From JAFDVL01 sp964631865 (GTDB lineage: Bacteria > Acidobacteriota > Blastocatellia > RBC074), in the NCBI GenBank assembly GCA_964631865.1, contig CAZWAK010000018.1, positions 1-64,000 of the forward strand: 64,000 nt of DNA, in the 5' to 3' direction. The number at the start of each line of letters is the position of its first letter. Within the stretch, counting starts at the first letter, position 1. Below are positions 43,232 to 50,994 of the stretch, piece by piece. The position numbers and the translations under genes were made by a program. A model generated the notes under the pieces. The model did not search any database. It saw only the letters and a program-made list of their open reading frames with translations, and had not been told where the DNA came from.

Positions 43232-44427
43232 ATCGTTTGCGGGGGCAGGGCGGCAAGCGTGATGGCTCCGCCCTGGCGCGCTGGAAAAGCGGCGGGAAGC
43301 GTCACGATAAAACGCGCGCCGTCGTCGGTGTTCTCGGCACTGATGCGCCCACGATGTCCTTCGATAATTTGCCGCGTGATGGCCAGCCCCAAGCCCGTGC
43401 CGCCTTCGTGACTGCGCGTCGTGAAGAAGAAATCAAAAAGCCTACCCGTCGCTTCCGCAGCAATGCCGGGGCCAGTGTCCGCGACGACGAGCGCAACGGC
43501 TTTGGCTTCCTGCTCCTGACTTTCTGCCGCACGAATCTGCAACGCCAATCGCCCGCCCTGCTTCATCGCCTGCATCGCATTGGTCAGCAGGTTCAGTAAG
43601 ACTTGCTGCAACTGATTGCGGTCGCCCCATACGGGCGGCGTGTTTGGCTCCGCTGTCAGCGCGGCTTCAATGCGCGCTTTGCGCAGCTCATAGCGCATCA
43701 GCTCCAGCGTTTCCTGCGCGAGTTGCGCCAGATCAACTTCGGCAAATTGCGCGGGCGTCTGGCGCACAAAATTCAGCAAACCGCGCAACATCTCGGTCAC
43801 GCGCCGTACTTGTGTGACAATCTTGACGAGTTCCGCATCGGTCTGCGTGCCCGGTTCAAAGTCGAGCCGCAACATCTCGGCAATGTTGGCCACGACACTG
43901 AGCGGCGTAGCCACTTCGTGCGCCACGGCGGACACCATTTGCCCGGCGAGTGACATGCGTTCCGCCTGCATCAGATGCCGCTCAATCACCCGCTCGCGCG
44001 TGATGTCGCGGATGGCATGCACAAACCCGACCGCGCCGCTGTCAGGATCATTCACACGACTCACGCGCAGATTCAGCACGCGGTCTTGCGCCCGATTCAG
44101 CAACTCATCTTCGACGACGCTTTCCTGCGGAGCCAGCATTGCGTGCGGACAAGGTTTGCCTGCCGCCAGCAACGAATGACAGGTATCGCCGATGACGTCT
44201 ACCGGCGCGCGATGGAAGAGTTGCCGCACGGCATCATTCGCTTGCGTGATCGTCCCGCGCGCATCGGTCACCACAATCGCATCGCGGATGGCATTGAACG
44301 TAGATTCGAGCAACGCCTGTGCGCGCCGCGTTTCGGTCAACAATTCGCCCTGCCCGCGCAGGGCCGCTTCGAGCAGCGCGGTGCGTTCGGTGTTGTCGTT
44401 TTCTAACGAATGATTTTTTTCCGCCAT
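43228..44427 (-). CDS. PAS-domain sensor histidine kinase, NtrB-like
   Basis: 399 aa, no membrane helix, so a cytoplasmic sensor. N-terminal coiled coil, PAS domain (~residues 38-150, FNAIRDAIVVTDARGTITQAN) with a CHSLLAAGKPC Cys pair that might bind a metal or cofactor, HisKA with H-box in AVAHEVATPLS, and HATPase_c with QLQQVLLNLLTNAMQAM, VADTGPGI and GGTGLGLAI. Partner of the overlapping NtrC-type regulator. What it senses is unknown; the Cys-containing PAS suggests redox or thiol state. Confidence 0.93.
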   Translation of the reverse strand: MAEKNHSLENDNTERTALLEAALRGQGELLTETRRAQALLESTFNAIRDAIVVTDARGTITQANDAVRQLFHRAPVDVIGDTCHSLLAAGKPCPHAMLAPQESVVEDELLNRAQDRVLNLRVSRVNDPDSGAVGFVHAIRDITRERVIERHLMQAERMSLAGQMVSAVAHEVATPLSVVANIAEMLRLDFEPGTQTDAELVKIVTQVRRVTEMLRGLLNFVRQTPAQFAEVDLAQLAQETLELMRYELRKARIEAALTAEPNTPPVWGDRNQLQQVLLNLLTNAMQAMKQGGRLALQIRAAESQEQEAKAVALVVADTGPGIAAEATGRLFDFFFTTRSHEGGTGLGLAITRQIIEGHRGRISAENTDDGARFIVTLPAAFPARQGGAITLAALPPQTI

Positions 44428-44591
44428 TGCATTGTTCCTGAGCAGCGAAAGAATATGCTGTCTACCAGCAAGACCTCAAGTCAGGAAGAAACACCTTCGG
44501 GGAGGCAAGTGGTTGGTTTGAGGAAAACGGCGGGCGAAGAATCCGAGTAGCAGGCTGAAAAGCAATTCGTCTATGTTGCGCGGGGCAGAGA

Positions 44592-45311
44592 TCAAGGGGC
44601 ACTGGCTTCGATTTTGAAATACAAAATTCGCCCACAGTTTTCGCATTCGTAAATCTGGTCGCCACGCCGGATGTCGTTGAAGGCTTGCGGGCGAATCGAG
44701 ATGCGACAGGCCGTACAGGAATAATCGCGCGCTTCGGCTAAAGCCAGCCCGGACTTCAAACGTGCGACGCGCTCGTACGTGGCGCGCGTACCGGGCATGA
44801 GTTGCCCGATGAGCGTAGCGCGCGTCGCCGTCAAAGTAGCTAGTTTCTCTTCGTCAGCTTTGACGGCAGCAACCATCTCGGCAATTTGCTGATCCACTTC
44901 CGCGCGCCTGGCTTCGATGGCGGGCGAACGTTCGTTGACTTGCGCTTCGAGCTTTTCGATTTTTTCCATCAGCTTGAGGATTTCGGTTTCCATCGTGCTG
45001 ATGGTCTTTTTGGTCGCATCCACTTCGCGGATGGCCGTCGTATACTGCTTTTCGTTCGTCACTTTCGTCAAATCCGTCTTGAATTTCTCGTGCTTCGTCT
45101 GCTCGGCGGCGACTTCGGCTTCGAGTTGCCGCCGCTGCGCCGAAGCTTCGTCCAACTCGGCTTTGAGCGTCAGAAATTCCTGCACGGAGGCGGCGAAGTT
45201 TTCTTCGATGGCAGCGCGGCGCGCGGGCAGCCCAGCGACTTCCGCGTGGCAGCGCTTGATTTCAGTATCGGTTTCTTGCAGCGAAATTAAGAGGCCTAGT
45301 TCTGCGATCAA
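44592..45311 (-). CDS. COG1579 coiled-coil zinc-ribbon protein
   Basis: 239 aa starting at TTG 45311 (GAGGAG eight bases upstream). Residues ~15-175 are a long antiparallel coiled coil; the C-terminus has a zinc ribbon with CTAC and CENC pairs (SCTACRISI ... IYECENCGRILYF). The family (zf-RING_7, CT398/HP0958 relatives) interacts with RpoN, flagellar export parts or RNA in other bacteria, which is of interest beside an NtrC regulator, but this is only association. Confidence 0.88.
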   Translation of the reverse strand: MIAELGLLISLQETDTEIKRCHAEVAGLPARRAAIEENFAASVQEFLTLKAELDEASAQRRQLEAEVAAEQTKHEKFKTDLTKVTNEKQYTTAIREVDATKKTISTMETEILKLMEKIEKLEAQVNERSPAIEARRAEVDQQIAEMVAAVKADEEKLATLTATRATLIGQLMPGTRATYERVARLKSGLALAEARDYSCTACRISIRPQAFNDIRRGDQIYECENCGRILYFKIEASAP

Positions 45312-45490
45312 GGGGCGTTCTCCTCGGAAAAACCAACAGGCCGTAACCTGCGCGGTTGCGGTCGGGAATTGTTATCAGTAAGCTCGTAAAGTTTGAGAAC
45401 CGCGAGTGCAACAAAAATAATCACACAGGTACTTGCGTTTGTCCATTGCCCGCGCCAAATGAGGCGCTAAAGAGAAAGGAAGTCGCGGCC

Positions 45491-45521
45491 CCCGACCACC
45501 GATCACCGACCACCGACCACC
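45491..45521. repeat. GACCACC heptamer repeat before hemL
   Basis: Four units (one GATCACC variant), ending 8 nt before the hemL ATG. Replaces the expected Shine-Dalgarno position. Confidence 0.88.
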
Positions 45522-45529
45522 AATTACTT

Positions 45530-46816
45530 ATGAGCACTTATCCCAATTCATCGCAACTTTTCGCGCGTGCCAAACAGGTCATTCCCGGCGGCGTCAACAG
45601 CCCGGTGCGCGCCTTTCGCGGCGTCGGCGGCACACCATTGTTCATTAAATCCGCGCGCGGCTGTTTTCTCTACGACGCCGACGGGCGCGAATACATTGAT
45701 TACGTTGGCTCGTGGGGGCCGATGATTTTAGGCCACGCGCAGCCCGACATCATCGCCGCGATTCAGGAAGCTGCGACGCGCGGCACGAGCTACGGCGCAC
45801 CGACCGAACTCGAAATCGAATTGGCGGAGGAAGTCATCGCGGCGTTTCCTTCGATTGAAAAACTGCGGCTGACGTCGAGCGGAACCGAAGCAACAATGTC
45901 GGCCTTGCGCGTCGCACGCGGCTACACGGGGCGCGCGAAGATTGTGAAGTTCGAAGGCTGCTATCACGGACACGGCGACAGCTTACTGGTCAAAGCCGGT
46001 TCCGGCGTCGCCACGCTCGGTCTGCCCGATTCGCCCGGCGTGCTGCCCGAAGTGGCGAGCAACACGATCACGGTTCCGTTCAATGATGTCGCGGCATTGG
46101 AAAACGTTTTTGATGCAGTCGGCTCCGACATCGCCGCCGTCATCATCGAACCCGTCGTCGGCAACATGGGCTGCGTGCCGCCGCGTGAAGGCTATTTGCA
46201 AGCCGTGCGCGCGATCACGGCCAAGCACGGCGCGGTCTTGATCTTCGATGAAGTAATGACGGGCTTTCGCGTCGCGCGTGGCGGCGCACAGGAGTTGTAC
46301 AGCATTGACGCGGATATGACGACACTCGGCAAAATCATCGGCGGCGGCTTGCCGGTCGGCGCGTTCGGCGGCAAAGGCGCGATTATGGATTGCGTCGCGC
46401 CCGTCGGCCCGGTCTATCAGGCCGGCACGCTGTCGGGCAATCCGTTAGCCGTGACCGCAGGCTTGACGCAATTGCGTTTGCTGAAGAACCCGGAAGTTTA
46501 TGTGCAACTCGAACGCGCGACGAAACGCCTGGTCGAAGGCTTTGGCGAAGCCGCCACCGAAGCCGATATCGCCACCGTCAGCAATCGCGTTGGTTCGATG
46601 TGTACGATGTTTTTTACGAACGAAGAAGTCGTAGATTGGACAACTGCGGCGAAGAGTGATCGCGCGGCGTTTGGACGCTTCTTTCACGCGATGCTGGACG
46701 AAGGCGTGTATCTCGCGCCATCGCAATTTGAAGCGGCGTTCGTGTCGTTTGCGCACAGCGACGAAATTATTGAACGCACGATTGCGGCGGCTCGGAAAGC
46801 GTTTGCGAAGGTGTGA
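45530..46816 (+). CDS. hemL: Glutamate-1-semialdehyde 2,1-aminomutase
   Basis: 428 aa PLP enzyme forming 5-aminolevulinate in the C5 haem pathway. ATG 45530 gives the usual N-terminus (SSQLFARAKQVIPGGVNSPVRAF). SSGTEATMSALRVARG, CYHGHGDSLL, PLP Asp in IFDEVMTGFR, and Lys in TTLGKIIGGGLPVGAFGG are all present. No SD, because the heptamer repeat lies immediately upstream. Ends 4 bp from the convergent PIN toxin gene. Confidence 0.96.
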   Translation: MSTYPNSSQLFARAKQVIPGGVNSPVRAFRGVGGTPLFIKSARGCFLYDADGREYIDYVGSWGPMILGHAQPDIIAAIQEAATRGTSYGAPTELEIELAEEVIAAFPSIEKLRLTSSGTEATMSALRVARGYTGRAKIVKFEGCYHGHGDSLLVKAGSGVATLGLPDSPGVLPEVASNTITVPFNDVAALENVFDAVGSDIAAVIIEPVVGNMGCVPPREGYLQAVRAITAKHGAVLIFDEVMTGFRVARGGAQELYSIDADMTTLGKIIGGGLPVGAFGGKGAIMDCVAPVGPVYQAGTLSGNPLAVTAGLTQLRLLKNPEVYVQLERATKRLVEGFGEAATEADIATVSNRVGSMCTMFFTNEEVVDWTTAAKSDRAAFGRFFHAMLDEGVYLAPSQFEAAFVSFAHSDEIIERTIAAARKAFAKV

Positions 46817-46819
46817 TGG

Positions 46820-47269
46820 CTACGAGATGCTTTGCCACAGTTCGGCAGGAACGAAGCGGGCAAGGTGACGAACGTTCGTTGTTGCAATGACAAAATCGGG
46901 AACGCCCAGCGTAGCGGCTTGCGCGGCGAGAATGCAATCGCCGTCAATGTTTTTGTCGTGCGCGGTTTGTTGGCCTTGCTGGCGCGCATCGGCCCAGAAT
47001 TGGGCAGCCTGCCGCATTGCGGGCGTAGTGAGGGGCAGATATTCGACGGTGGCGATAAACCTGTCCAGATGCGCGAGACCCCTTATTTTATTGGCTCGCA
47101 ACAGTTCGCGCCGCACTTCGTAATCGGCAATTTCAGGAACAACAATGCGTCGTCCAGCGGTAATTAGCGATTGCATCCAGCGCTTGCAATCATTGGACAG
47201 CGGCGAAAGTTTCGGGGCGGAAACTAGGCCGAGCGGCCCTGTATCCAGCAGGACTACCGTGCTCACCAT
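46820..47269 (-). CDS. PIN-domain ribonuclease (VapC-like toxin)
   Basis: 149 aa. PIN acidic residues: Asp9 (LLDTGPLG), Glu46/Glu51 (VPEIADYEVRRE), Asp109/Asp111 (NIDGDCILAAQA) and Asn132 (TTNVRHL). Start ATG 47269 lies 7 bp inside the upstream antitoxin-like gene, the classic antitoxin-toxin layout. Likely a tRNA or rRNA endonuclease blocked by its partner. Confidence 0.88.
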   Translation of the reverse strand: MVSTVVLLDTGPLGLVSAPKLSPLSNDCKRWMQSLITAGRRIVVPEIADYEVRRELLRANKIRGLAHLDRFIATVEYLPLTTPAMRQAAQFWADARQQGQQTAHDKNIDGDCILAAQAATLGVPDFVIATTNVRHLARFVPAELWQSIS

Positions 47270-47544
47270 GAAATGCCTTTCATTTCGGGCGGAAACAATT
47301 TCCGTTCCGAAAGACGATCCTCGTCCAGCATTTTCAGTAACTCATCATCATACTCTTCATCCGAGTTTTCATCTTCATCAATCCACGATTGCAACAAGGC
47401 AACCGCTTTCTCACGTCGCTCCTGTTCTGCTTCGGAAATATGTTCTTCCAGCACCTGCGTGGCATATTGATCAGGTGAAATGCCGTTGCGCGCAGATTCA
47501 ATCTTCACGCGCGTTGCTAATTCAGAATCTATCGTCAAAATCAT
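47263..47544 (-). CDS. VapB-like antitoxin candidate
   Basis: 93 aa; perfect SD AGGAGGT. N-terminus resembles ribbon-helix-helix (MILTIDSELATRVKIESARNGISPDQYATQVL), followed by an acidic Glu/Asp-rich arm (DEDENSDEEYDDELLKML) suited to wrapping a PIN toxin. Overlaps the toxin by 7 bp. Confidence 0.8.
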   Translation of the reverse strand: MILTIDSELATRVKIESARNGISPDQYATQVLEEHISEAEQERREKAVALLQSWIDEDENSDEEYDDELLKMLDEDRLSERKLFPPEMKGISW

Positions 47545-47558
47545 AACTCACCTCCTGC

Positions 47559-48671
47559 CTACAATAGCTCAGCAATCGGCGTGTGCTGCAAACCTTGCGA
47601 TTCGGCGACGGCTTCGTAGGTCAAATGGCCTTGATAGGTGTTCACGCCGTTTTGCAAATTCTTGTCCTTCGCAATCGCGTCCTTGAAGCCTTTGTTGGCC
47701 AGCTTCAGCGCGTAGGGCAACGTCGCGTTTGTCAGCGCAAATGTTGACGTGCGCGGCACAGCGCCGGGCATGTTCGTGACGCAATAATGCAGCACGTCGT
47801 CCACGTAATAGGTTGGATTGCTGTGCGTCGTTGGGCGCGTGGTTTCGATGCAACCGCCTTGATCTACGGCAACATCTACGATGACTGCACCTTTGTGCAT
47901 CGTCTTGAGCATATCGCGCGTGACCAGTTTTGGAGCCGAACCGCCGGGAATCAGCACGCCGCCGATGACCAAATCTGCGTTCGCAATCGCTTCCTGCACG
48001 GTGTACGGATTCGACGCGAGCGTGCGAATCTTGGCTCCAAAAATATCGTCCAGATAACGCAAGCGATCTAAATTTTTATCCAGTACGTGAACATTCGCGC
48101 CCAAGCCCACAGCCATTTTCAGCGCGTTCACACCGACGACGCCGCCGCCCACGACCACCGTTTTCGCAGGCAGCACGCCCGGCACGCCGCCCATCAACAC
48201 GCCGCGTCCGCCTTCGGATTTTTGCAGGTAATGCGCGCCGATTTGCACCGACATTCTGCCCGCCACTTCAGACATCGGGCCAAGCAATGGCAGATGGCCT
48301 TCGTCGTTCGTGATGGTTTCATACGCGACGCCCGTGACTTTGCGGTCGAGCATGACTTGCGTCAGGGTCGGGTCAGGCGCGAGGTGCAAATACGTGAAGA
48401 GCAACTGGCCTTCGCGCATTCGCGTGTATTCCGGGCCGACGGGTTCTTTGACTTTGACGATCATGTCGGCGCGTTCCCAGATTTCATCGGCAGACACGAC
48501 GATTTCGCCGAGCGCGCCGCGATATTGTTCGTCCGGGATGCCACTGCCTTCGCCCGCATCTTGTTCGACGAGGATCGTGTGACCGGCATCGTGTAAGGTT
48601 TTCACTCCAGCAGGCGTCAAGCCCACGCGCGCTTCTTTGTCTTTGATTTCTTTGGGTAGCCCGATAATAAT
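47559..48671 (-). CDS. ald: Alanine dehydrogenase, probable ATT start
   Basis: 370 aa if initiated at ATT 48671: AGGAG lies exactly 5 nt upstream and the product then begins IIIGLPKEIKDKEARV, matching the normal Ald N-terminus (MIIGVPKE) and length. The only non-ATT options are in-frame TTG/GTG codons up to 48755, which would translate the repeat. NAD-binding VVVGGGVVGVNALKMA, catalytic Lys/His regions (MIVKVKEP, YLHLAPD) and VDVAVDQGG are present. Converts alanine to pyruvate plus ammonia reversibly. Follows the aldehyde dehydrogenase gene. Confidence 0.88.
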   Translation of the reverse strand: MIIGLPKEIKDKEARVGLTPAGVKTLHDAGHTILVEQDAGEGSGIPDEQYRGALGEIVVSADEIWERADMIVKVKEPVGPEYTRMREGQLLFTYLHLAPDPTLTQVMLDRKVTGVAYETITNDEGHLPLLGPMSEVAGRMSVQIGAHYLQKSEGGRGVLMGGVPGVLPAKTVVVGGGVVGVNALKMAVGLGANVHVLDKNLDRLRYLDDIFGAKIRTLASNPYTVQEAIANADLVIGGVLIPGGSAPKLVTRDMLKTMHKGAVIVDVAVDQGGCIETTRPTTHSNPTYYVDDVLHYCVTNMPGAVPRTSTFALTNATLPYALKLANKGFKDAIAKDKNLQNGVNTYQGHLTYEAVAESQGLQHTPIAELL

Positions 48672-48681
48672 ATTTGCTCCT

Positions 48682-48766
48682 GTGGTTTGTCGTTTGCCTT
48701 TTGTGGTTTGTCGTTTCTTTCTTTTCACCACCGCTACGCCGCCCAAAACTGCCAACCGACAACCGA
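48682..48766. repeat. TGTGGTTTGTCGTTTG tandem repeat before ald
   Basis: Two ~19-bp units, TGTGGTTTGTCGTTTGCC and TTGTGGTTTGTCGTTTC, at 48681-48720, then a related GCCAACCGACAACCGAC stretch up to the aldehyde dehydrogenase stop codon. Lies just upstream of the Ald ribosome site on the minus strand. Confidence 0.75.
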
Positions 48767-50281
48767 CTAAATTTCTACTTCATCAATCTGCGCTTTTTGC
48801 AGCTTGCCGCTGTAGTCCACGTAAATGGATTTCCACTCGCTGAAGATGTCGAGTGACGACGCCATCGCGCCTTCGCGGTGGCCGTTGCCGGTAGCTTTCG
48901 TGCCGCCGAACGGCAGGTGGACTTCCGCGCCAATCGTCGCCGAGTTCACGTAGAAAATGCCCGTGTTCATGCGCTCCATCGCGTGAAACGCGCGGTTCAC
49001 GTCTGCCGTGTAGATCGAAGACGACAAGCCATATTTCACGCCGTTACCAATCTCAATCGCATCGTCCAAATCGCGGCACGGAATCACGCTGACGACCGGG
49101 CCGAAGATTTCTTCCTGCGCGATGCGCATCGTCGGCGCGACATCGGTGAAGATTGTCGGCTCGATGAAGTAGCCGTACATATAATCGCCTTCGAGCATCA
49201 GTTTGCCGCCGTGATGCAGCTTCGCGCCTTCCTGCTTGCCGATCAAAATGTAGTTATAAATCTTCTCGACGGCTTTTTTGTTGATGACCGGGCCAACGTC
49301 CACGCTTTCATTCAAGCCGTTTCCGATGCGCAAGGTTTTCGCGCGCTCGGTCAATTTCTCGACGAATTTTTTGTAGACTTTTTTATGCACGACCAGCCGC
49401 GACGAAGCGGTGCAACGCTGTCCCGACGTGCCGAACGCGCCCCAGACAGCACCTTCGGCGGCGAGGTCGAGGTCGGCGTCTTCCATAATCATAATCACGT
49501 TTTTGCCGCCCATTTCGAGCGCACAAATCTTGCCCGTGCGCGCGGCGTTTTCGGCAACTGTCGTGCCCGTTGCAGTCGAACCGGTGAACGACACGAGCCG
49601 CACCGCATCGTGCGACGTGAGCGGTGCGCCTGCTTCTGGCCCCGTGCCGCAGACGATGTTCACAACGCCCGGCGGCAACCCCGCTTCTTCCAAAACCTTG
49701 ACCAGATTGATCGTCGAAAGCGGCGTGTCTTCGGCGGGTTTGATGACGAGCGTGTTGCCGCAAATCAATGCCTGCATCATCTTCCAAGACGGTATCGCCA
49801 TAGGGAAATTCGACGGCGTGATGAGCGAACAAACGCCAATCGGTTGCCGCACGCACATCGCAAATTTGTGCGGCATCTCCGAAGGCGTCGTGTAGCCGTG
49901 CAAACGACGACCTTCGCCCGCCGTGTAAAACGTCATGTCAATCGCTTCCTGCACATCGCCGCGCGCTTCTTTCAGCACTTTGCCCATCTCGCGCGTCATG
50001 TCCTGCGCGAACTTTTCTTTGCGCTGCATCAGGAGTTCGCCCGCGCGATAGAGGATTTCGGCGCGTTTCGGCGCAGGCACAGCTTTCCAACGCGGCAAAG
50101 CTTCCTGCGCGGCATTGATCGCGGCATCAACGTCTTCACTTGTCGAAGCCGGAAAACGTCCGACGACCTCGCGCGTGTTCGCCGGATTGAGGTTGTCCAT
50201 CATTTGGCCGCTCGCGGGTTTGACCCACTGACCGCCGATATAATTTTTGTACGTCTGAACTTTGATTGCTGCTTTTGCCAT
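48767..50281 (-). CDS. NAD(P)-dependent aldehyde dehydrogenase
   Basis: 504 aa ALDH fold. Cofactor-binding LITPSNFPMAIPSWK and FTGSTATGTTV, general base Glu in LEMGGKNV, catalytic Cys in FGTSGQRCTASS, and late EEIFGPVVSV. Closest in feel to the uncharacterised Kuenenia-type subgroup (KPAEDTPLS); the substrate aldehyde is not determined. Start ATG 50281 directly follows a CAATCTCCAATCTCTT repeat with no SD. Overlaps the cytochrome frame by 146 bp. Confidence 0.9.
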   Translation of the reverse strand: MAKAAIKVQTYKNYIGGQWVKPASGQMMDNLNPANTREVVGRFPASTSEDVDAAINAAQEALPRWKAVPAPKRAEILYRAGELLMQRKEKFAQDMTREMGKVLKEARGDVQEAIDMTFYTAGEGRRLHGYTTPSEMPHKFAMCVRQPIGVCSLITPSNFPMAIPSWKMMQALICGNTLVIKPAEDTPLSTINLVKVLEEAGLPPGVVNIVCGTGPEAGAPLTSHDAVRLVSFTGSTATGTTVAENAARTGKICALEMGGKNVIMIMEDADLDLAAEGAVWGAFGTSGQRCTASSRLVVHKKVYKKFVEKLTERAKTLRIGNGLNESVDVGPVINKKAVEKIYNYILIGKQEGAKLHHGGKLMLEGDYMYGYFIEPTIFTDVAPTMRIAQEEIFGPVVSVIPCRDLDDAIEIGNGVKYGLSSSIYTADVNRAFHAMERMNTGIFYVNSATIGAEVHLPFGGTKATGNGHREGAMASSLDIFSEWKSIYVDYSGKLQKAQIDEVEI

Positions 50282-50648
50282 AAGAGATTGGAGATTGAAG
50301 ATTGGAAATTTGAGATAGGGGCGGGATCAGGAATTGGTGCGCGGCGATTCGAGGTGGCTCTGCAATTTCAAATTTCAAAGTTGAAATCTGCGACGCGGCT
50401 TTGTGACATTCCACGCAACTCACTCTGGCATCGCGCCATTTCAGCGGATGCTTGCGCTGGGCTTCCAACGCATCCATCGTTTCGGGCCGATGGCATTTCA
50501 AACAATCGTCGCGCGATTTGGTCGTTTGATGTTCGGGAATGCGAGCCGACATCGCGGGAATCCGACTGCGTGTGGAAAGCAAATACAACCCACCGACAAC
50601 GACGATCACAATAGCGATGAAGAGGAAGTCTCGTGATTTTAGTTTCAT
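50136..50648 (-). CDS. Di-haem c-type cytochrome, C-terminus extended through repeat
   Basis: 170 aa. N-terminal membrane anchor (residues 8-27), then two haem sites, CLKCH (~residue 49) and CVECH (~residue 78), spaced like NapC/doubled-CXXCH quinol or carrier proteins. From about residue 85 the frame runs through the CAATTTCAAATTTC / CCAATCTCCAATC repeats and 146 bp into the ALDH gene. This C-terminal half has no family character and may be a readthrough product. Confidence 0.7.
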   Translation of the reverse strand: MKLKSRDFLFIAIVIVVVGGLYLLSTRSRIPAMSARIPEHQTTKSRDDCLKCHRPETMDALEAQRKHPLKWRDARVSCVECHKAASQISTLKFEIAEPPRIAAHQFLIPPLSQISNLQSPISYGKSSNQSSDVQKLYRRSVGQTRERPNDGQPQSGEHARGRRTFSGFDK

Positions 50649-50994
50649 TGGAGGCGCTCGCTTCTGTAACGAAGCAGCAATCTAACAGAGGCGTGAAATG
50701 AGGTCAAATCAGCATTTAGCGTGAGGTGGAAAGTATTTTTTCAGCCATTCTCCATTGGAAAAAACCGAACCTCTCCCCGCGCCTTACGGGCGCGCATTCT
50801 TCCTTCTTCCTTTTTCATTATTCATTGTTTCCAGAGGGGTTCCCCGCCAAACAATGAATAATGAAAAAGGAAGAAGGAAGAATGTCGTGGCTATCGTTCC
50901 CAATTGAGAATGGCTGGTATTGTTTACCGCAAAGAAACCGAGTTGATTGTGGCTTTTTGCTCCTTTGTCTCGTTGCGGTAAAAATCGCAACGAG
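50649..50994. other. 346-bp intergenic region with hairpins
   Basis: Holds the 36-bp inverted repeat at 50795-50884 and a second inverted pair TTTACCGCAA (50923-50932) / TTGCGGTAAA (50973-50982) just beyond the serine protease stop. No gene seen. Confidence 0.7.
50795..50884. repeat. 36-bp perfect inverted repeat
   Basis: Arm 50795-50830 (CATTCTTCCTTCTTCC, then TTTTTCATTATTCATTGTTT) pairs perfectly with 50849-50884 across an 18-nt loop. Purine/pyrimidine strand asymmetric. Word AATGAAAAA is shared with 4534-4637. Confidence 0.9.

Noticed and set aside
48878..50614. 578-aa plus-strand frame opposite aldehyde dehydrogenase
   Set aside because: Shadow of ALDH codons; Arg/His-rich with no domain.
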